DNA from: an uncultured Oscillospiraceae bacterium
Lineage (GTDB): Bacteria; Bacillota; Clostridia; Oscillospirales; Acutalibacteraceae
Length of the DNA stretch: 64,000 nucleotides
Direction: 5' to 3'
Assembly: GCA_948471205.1 (NCBI GenBank)
Contig: CAOKRT010000005.1
Span: forward strand, 1-64,000
How positions within the stretch are numbered: position 1 is the stretch's first letter; each line of letters begins with the position of its first letter. The translations under genes and the position numbers were made by a program. The notes beneath the pieces were generated by a model. It saw only the letters and a program-made list of their open reading frames with translations. It ran no database searches and had not been told where the DNA came from. Shown piece by piece: positions 62,925-64,000 of this stretch.

Positions 62925-64000
62925 TTATTCAAGACCCATCTTTTCAGCAAGTTCGGCACTTTGAAGTTCAAGCAGCTTTGAAACGCCTTTTTCCTGCATT
63001 GTAACGCCGTAAAGAACATCTGCCTCTTCCATAGTGCCGCGGCGGTGTGTAATAGAAATAAACTGCGTATCATCCGTCATTTTACGCATATATTTTGCAA
63101 ACCGCTCAACATTAACATCATCAAGCGCCGCTTCAACTTCATCGTAAATACAAAACGGAGACGGGGTAACTTTCAGAACACTGAAAAGCAGTGCCATTGC
63201 GGCAAGTGACTTTTCGCCGCCGGAAAATAAATTGATATTCTGAACAGATTTTCCCGGAGGCTGAATTTTAATTTCAATAGGGCTTTCAAGACAGTTTTCA
63301 GGTTGCTCAAGTATGATTTCTCCGTTTCCGCCTCCAAAAAAATCAGAGAAGGAAATTTTGAATTCACTGTTGATTTTATTGAACTGTGTCATAAACTTAT
63401 CACTCATTGAAACCGTTAAATCATCAATGATTTTTCCAAGCTCGGACTTAGATTTTTCAATATCGTCAATCTGTTCTTTAAGGAATTCATATCTTTCAGA
63501 AACTTCCTTATACTCTTCTATAGCACCCACATTGATTGAACCAAGCTTTTTAATTGCAAGTTTAATTTCATTAAGACGCCTTTTGGCAGCCGCCATATCT
63601 TCAATAACAATATTAAGATTTTCTGCTTCGCGCCTTGTAAGCTCATACTGCTCAAAAAGCATATCATTCAGTTCGTCATATTCCTTGCGCATTGCAATTT
63701 TGCGTTCATCAAGACGAACAAGTTCACTTGAAATATCGCTGCGTTCCTGAATTTTGTTTTTTTCAAGCATACGCAGTTCGTTAGAACGTTTTTCAAGTTC
63801 ATTTCTGCTTTCAATCTGCCGCAAAACATCTTCGTTAGAGGTGCATGCTTTTTTTCTGTATTCTTCTGCCTGTAATTTAATTTCATTAACGGTTTCAGCA
63901 AGCGTTTCATTTCTGCTCTGAATATCCGCAATTTCCTCTTCAATTGATTTAACCCTGTCGCTTTGTGTGGATTTACGAAGAAGCAATTCTTCAACCGCAC
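62925..64000 (-). CDS. smc: Chromosome segregation protein SMC, C-terminal part (runs off window)
   Basis: About 358 visible residues. They include part of the C-terminal coiled coil (RVKSIEEEIADIQSRNETLA and onward), then the head half-domain with the C-motif NLFSGGEKSLAAMALLFSVL, Walker B SPFCIYDEVEAALDDVNVER and D-loop, and QFISITHRRGTMEEADVLYG. The 5' part with Walker A lies outside the window. SMC organises and segregates the chromosome with ScpAB. Confidence 0.96.
   Translation of the reverse strand, partial: AVEELLLRKSTQSDRVKSIEEEIADIQSRNETLAETVNEIKLQAEEYRKKACTSNEDVLRQIESRNELEKRSNELRMLEKNKIQERSDISSELVRLDERKIAMRKEYDELNDMLFEQYELTRREAENLNIVIEDMAAAKRRLNEIKLAIKKLGSINVGAIEEYKEVSERYEFLKEQIDDIEKSKSELGKIIDDLTVSMSDKFMTQFNKINSEFKISFSDFFGGGNGEIILEQPENCLESPIEIKIQPPGKSVQNINLFSGGEKSLAAMALLFSVLKVTPSPFCIYDEVEAALDDVNVERFAKYMRKMTDDTQFISITHRRGTMEEADVLYGVTMQEKGVSKLLELQSAELAEKMGLE

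Noticed and set aside
1-64000. tRNA, rRNA or CRISPR arrays
   Set aside because: No cloverleaf-like gap, rRNA segment or regularly spaced repeat was found in the intergenic stretches; most gaps are short and filled by promoters and terminators.

Overview
This is an AT-rich chromosomal window from an endospore-forming member of the Clostridia, probably a gut Oscillospiraceae/Ruminococcaceae-type organism. That placement is inferred. It rests on sporulation genes (spoVAD, ypeB, cotJA, cotJB, cotJC), the aspS-gatC-gatA-gatB operon, a CD1247-type acidic zinc-ribbon protein, the smc-ftsY-rdgB-yhbY-nadD-yqeK-rsfS-leuS housekeeping run, and host- and plant-glycan genes (fucose operon, GH36, GH26, GH3, GH13).

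Layout. 0-2 kb: spoVAD with a small membrane protein, decayed gene fragments and the start of a DUF4417-like gene. 2-5.4 kb: a PHP phosphatase and a run of small accessory genes (DUF5131, DUF3788, a membrane protein, DUF3781, a membrane-anchored XRE regulator). 5.4-22.6 kb: core metabolism and translation (gatBAC/aspS, GH13 amylase, glycogen phosphorylase, a Wzx-like flippase, proBA, ypeB, a lipoprotein, a CD1247-like protein, efp, aroQ, rpsU). 22.7-28.9 kb: dut, an FtsX-type ABC exporter with its two-component system, and a solitary mazF. 29-36 kb: cotJA-cotJB, a GtrA/GT2/rfbB envelope-sugar group, and cotJC with its downstream gene. 36-43 kb: small accessory genes, several pseudogenes and a second serine recombinase. 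43-50 kb: GH36 alpha-galactosidase divergent from fucA-fucU-fucK-fucI. 50-57 kb: amidase, dNTPase, metallophosphoesterase, regulator, a permuted GH3 and a broken secreted-protein gene. 57-64 kb: the leuS-to-smc housekeeping run.

The most interesting observation is that cotJC, which encodes the manganese-catalase-like spore coat protein, is split by an insertion of about 2.0 kb. The first 31 codons are at 32233-32325 and the remaining 147 codons at 34344-34787. A mini-element lies between them. It holds one large serine recombinase and, antisense at its left end, a 56-codon ORF not previously obvious by length. Joining the halves at the shared GG/GGA restores an exact 178-codon cotJC frame. 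The two inner ends of the element, joined as in a circle, form an imperfect inverted repeat symmetric about the same GG. This is the architecture of a sporulation 'intervening element' such as skin in sigK, here in cotJC and in near-minimal form. The element also carries an outward sigma-A-like promoter pointing at the cotJC 3' half. Excision, its timing and the role of the small ORF are inferences.
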